Origin: Histoplasma ohiense
Lineage: Eukaryota; Ascomycota; Eurotiomycetes; Onygenales; Ajellomycetaceae
Length of the DNA stretch: 64,000 nucleotides
Reading direction: 5' to 3'
Assembly: GCA_017607445.1 (NCBI GenBank)
Contig: JAEVHH010000003.1
Span: 4,836,001 to 4,900,000, forward strand
In this document: in pieces, positions 61,201-64,000 of the stretch
How the letters are laid out: each line of letters starts with the position of its first letter
How positions within the stretch are numbered: position 1 is the stretch's first letter
The notes under the pieces: generated by a model
Told to the model about the DNA's origin: nothing
Seen by the model: only the letters and a program-made list of their open reading frames with translations
Databases searched by the model: none
Translations under genes and position numbers: made by a program

Positions 61201-61817
61201 TTTTCCACGAGTATTTCAATCGCATGGATAAGGATAACCTGCGCAAACAGAAGTCGAAAAAGAAGCCAGGTGCGCGAGACAAGGGTGGGGATGAGAGCGA
61301 CGCCGAGTCGGAGATTTGGAAGGCTCTTGTTCATTCTCGACCGGAACTTGAGGGCGAGGGTGAGAGTGAGGATGGTATCGACATTGATGATTTGGCATCC
61401 GCCATGGGCGATGAAGAAGATGATGGGCTTGGTGACGTTGAAATGGGTGATATGGAAAGCCTTGATGATGACGAGGAAGCAGAGATAATATTTAACGATG
61501 AGAGTGATGAGCCAGAGGTTGAGGTGGAGCAAAGTGGAAGGGATGCGGCACGGGATATTGACAGTTTCGGAGGCTTTATGGATGAAGATGCGTTTGAAAT
61601 GGACGTCTCAGATGAAGACGCGTTCCGAGGTAGTGATGATAATTTGCCTTCTGATCTGGACAATGGGGTTGAAGAGCTACTCGCTGAAACTTCGGGTAAA
61701 GGGAACAAATCTACGAGTAGACAGAAGAGGAAGAAACTCAAGCATCTTCCTGTTTTCGCGTCTGTGGATGATTATGCTGCCTTACTGGCGGATGAAAACC
61801 CGGATGATGGTGTATGA
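58286..61817 (+). CDS. MAK21: Mak21/Noc1 ribosome-biogenesis factor (CBF/Mak21 domain)
   Basis: Exons 58286-59050, 59106-60229, 60293-60833 and 60894-61817 give 1,117 residues. Joins are in frame and include CVWEL-LPYLAHFHPSV, where most family members have the WELLPxLxHFHPSV motif of the CBF domain. N-terminus is charged and low-complexity (nucleolar-type), the middle is a helical repeat region (LDSENQAFATSQQ ... LIVWAFEDFLKEQYFEVLKI), then the CBF domain (about 690-870), and the C-terminal 200 residues are strongly acidic. Noc1 pairs with Noc2 on early pre-60S particles in the nucleolus and helps export of the large subunit. It is essential in yeast. Confidence 0.95.
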
Positions 61818-62177
61818 TATCCTTATACCATTTCCTTGGGTGCTCTATGCATGTTGGTGGTTGGAATGCTATGACAGATAGACCCTTGAAATTTTTGAAC
61901 AATTTCTATTATTTTAAATTACATTTGGATGTATTAGCAGCAATGCATTCCAAGTGCTGAAGGAGTTGGGTGTAGATACAATGTCAAGCTATTGAAATCG
62001 ACTCTTATATTATTAATAATTTCCCATTTGAAGTAACCATGTTTGTGAGCAGGGCCCCCAAAAAATGTTTCAAACAAAGAGGGAGCAAAATTGTACTTAA
62101 ACTGTAGTAGCGACTCCTGGAAGTACAGCCATCATTTGAGTAAAAATTTGTGAAAGGCGAGCCCTACCAGAATCGAG
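61818..62177. other. Intergenic between convergent genes
   Basis: Short AT-rich spacer holding the 3' regions of MAK21 (+) and the LanC-like gene (-). No other feature seen. Confidence 0.5.
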
Positions 62178-63903
62178 TCAACATAACCCTCCTAGTGTAA
62201 GCCCAGGAAAACCCAACTCATGTTGTAAGTGCTTAGAAAGTAGTCCATCTCTTCCCCCAATTTCAGACAGACTACAACTCCCTCCGTCATCCAATTCTTT
62301 TCGCCGCAGCCGGTCTTTAATTACTACACAAGCTTCACCCCATGCAGCGCAGGTACCCGCTAGTCCTTCAAAAAGGCTAAAGGGAGTATCCGGCATGCGA
62401 AATTCACATTCGTCACGGAATTCACGGCGATGGAAAGGTGGCGTTTTTCGTGCGTAGAGTAATAACGTCAACGCCCTAGACAGGAAATAATCTGGTGTGA
62501 GTTGCTCCTCTACAGAAGCGACTGAGCCGGTTCTCTCTTTGAACGAGCGCCTCGCTAATGCGATGCGTTCCTTCCCGTACTCAAAGCTGTTGTATAATAA
62601 TAAAAAAGGCCACGCATTCCCGGCAATGCCGTGGCATAATCCCCCCCCTTTGAATAGTAACCCGCGTTCCCACACTTGCTCACTTCCAAGCCGGATTGCT
62701 TTATCCCAGTCTGGTTCCCAAAATGAATGCATTAGGTGGGTGTTGTTCTCCGCTTGGGCTAGCAGGATTAGGAGACCTGGGGAGCCATGGCAGATTTGTA
62801 CATAAGGATCATGACGGGAAGATGAACGGATGGGAACCGAGGATGGGAGATTGCCAGCGTTTTCGATAGTAAGCTTGCAGAGCCCACTTATAGTTTCAGC
62901 AATAATAGGTAGGTGGTTAATGGTGCCATCGTTAAGTTCATCAGGCTTGCAGGCGAGAAGGATGGACAAAATACCAGCTATATCCATGTTATGCTACTTT
63001 TCTCCTACCAGACTGGGGAGACTGCTTACCTATCCCATGTATTCTGCATGGATAAAAAGAAGTCAAGGCCGGATGTACCGTTTAGAGTGGAAGGAAAATC
63101 GGAAGAAACTCACGCTCCGAGATAGTATTTACCATGCCATGGCCACATAAGAGATAGCGCATCCTGCCCTCCGTATAAATCATTGTAATCACTAGCACCC
63201 ACCTTCCCTGTCTCTATGATAACAGCTGCAAGCCTTGGGATCATTGTGAAAGTGGCGGTGAAAGCGGCAGTGTTTCCATCGTCCTTGCATTGTTGTCGAA
63301 TCTGCAAAAGCGCCAACAATACGCCAGCACGTCCGTATAATGCTTCATCACCACCTACGGTCGTTCCTTGCTTGATCGCGAACTCAGTAGTGCGTTGGAG
63401 CATGATAATGTCATGGGAAGGCACCTTTTGCCTAGTAGGACGAGCCAAACCAGCAAAGACTCGGAGGACGGAAGCACCAAGGGATGCTGATCCAAGCGGG
63501 GATAATCGGCCAGGCCTCAAGGGAATGTCCTCTGGAACACTATAGCTAAGTCTTGAACAGGCCAGCTCATGGAATTCAGATGCCAGATGTAGAATTTCAT
63601 CGTCGTCCTCAACATAACTCGCTTGTTGCTCAAGGCGGAGAAACATAAGAGCAACTCCTATTGGCAAAGTTGAACTCCAACTACTTCCTGTGCAATGATA
63701 AGATCGTATAGACACATACCAAGAATCCCATTGTATATAGTGCCAGGCGCAATTGTATTCTCGGGAAGGGATCCAGAGACTTTTTCCTTGAGAATACCGG
63801 TGGCCCGCTTTACGGCCCCTTGCAGCTTGTAAAGCACTTGCTGCATCGTCCCATCGTCTAAGGTGACAAGTTCAAGCTGATTTCTATAATACTGTAGAGA
63901 CAT
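62178..63903 (-). CDS. LanC-like (LANCL) protein
   Basis: Four exons: 63903-63720, 63657-63114, 63043-63030 (14 nt) and 62977-62178, giving 513 residues. The 14-nt exon with strong splice sites on both sides (ATGCAG acceptor, GTAAGC donor) gives LGAIHGIAGILSIL, the GxxHGxAG motif of the LanC barrel. The zinc ligands of lanthionine-synthetase C domains are all there: Cys310 in ICHGSPG and Cys362-His363 in GGGLCHG. The fold is a seven-helix inner barrel. Eukaryotic LANCL proteins are not lantibiotic makers; mammalian LANCLs have been linked to glutathione addition to dehydroamino acids. Role in fungi is unproven. An upstream ATG-led piece at 63971-63924 could be an extra 5' exon. Confidence 0.88.
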
Positions 63904-64000
63904 AATAAATGATAAGCTGAAACGGAGATTTTTCGTAATAACCTGATGTTATTTCCTCATGCATCTGCTGCTGTTGAACCTTGAAATACATTGCTTTGAA
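63904..64000. other. Upstream region of the LanC-like gene at the window edge
   Basis: Contains a minus-strand ATG-led stretch (MYFKVQQQQMHEEITS, about 63971-63924) ending at a GTTATT donor-like site, which could be spliced to the YYRNQLELV region in place of the MSLQ start. Both options are open. Confidence 0.3.

Noticed and set aside
62178..63903. Lanthipeptide biosynthesis cluster
   Set aside because: Only a LanC-like protein is present; no dehydratase, precursor peptide or transporter is near, and eukaryotic LANCLs are not lanthipeptide makers.
1..64000. Mobile elements or CRISPR arrays
   Set aside because: No transposase, reverse transcriptase, integrase frame, terminal repeats or spaced direct repeats were found by reading; only simple repeats.

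Overview
This window is nuclear DNA from a filamentous ascomycete. Genes carry many short GT...AG introns (mostly 45-120 nt) with CTAAC/CTGAC-like branch sites, the gene set is that of Pezizomycotina, and the spacers are long and rich in microsatellites. The best fit is Eurotiomycetes. A tandem of an ACGGAGT-type unit near 33.2 kb and microsatellite-rich 3-5 kb spacers would suit Onygenales, but that is inference. There is no sign of bacterial, plasmid or phage DNA, no CRISPR array, and no tRNA or rRNA gene that I could recognise.

I resolve 17 protein-coding genes and rebuilt their exons by hand from reading frame, splice consensus and family conservation. Left part (0-9 kb): a PLP/zinc D-serine dehydratase (+), a cyclase-family protein (-) and an APC-superfamily permease (-). 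Middle left (9-31 kb): a KDM4/KdmA-type JmjN-JmjC-PHD histone demethylase (-), a FacC-type carnitine acetyltransferase (-), a Mup1-type methionine permease (-) and a secreted CAP/PR-1 protein (-), separated by 1.9-3.7 kb of non-coding DNA. Middle right (36-50 kb): a DUF255/SPATA20 thioredoxin-fold protein (-), a WD40 protein (-) divergent from an Scd6/LSM14 mRNA repressor (+), and a tail-anchored acyl-CoA-binding protein (+). Right (50-64 kb): a compact housekeeping block with complex I subunit NDUFA8 (-), an uncharacterised fungal conserved protein (+), prefoldin subunit 5 (-), a mitochondrial prolyl-tRNA synthetase (-) divergent from the ribosome-biogenesis factor Mak21/Noc1 (+), and a LanC-like protein (-).

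The genes do not form one pathway. A few themes recur: mitochondrial function (NDUFA8, mitochondrial ProRS, carnitine shuttle, a possibly mitochondrial SPATA20 homologue), lipid/acyl-CoA traffic (FacC, ACB protein, a probable decayed thioesterase), and amino-acid uptake or breakdown (two permeases, D-serine dehydratase). No clustered secondary-metabolite or defence locus is present, and I did not find a new multi-gene system. The observations most worth checking are a one-base reading-frame conflict at a homopolymer G7 tract inside the histone demethylase, a probable decayed hotdog thioesterase at 49.1-49.3 kb, an orphan coding-like exon at 10 kb, two very small exons, and the intact but uncharacterised gene at 51.6-53.7 kb.
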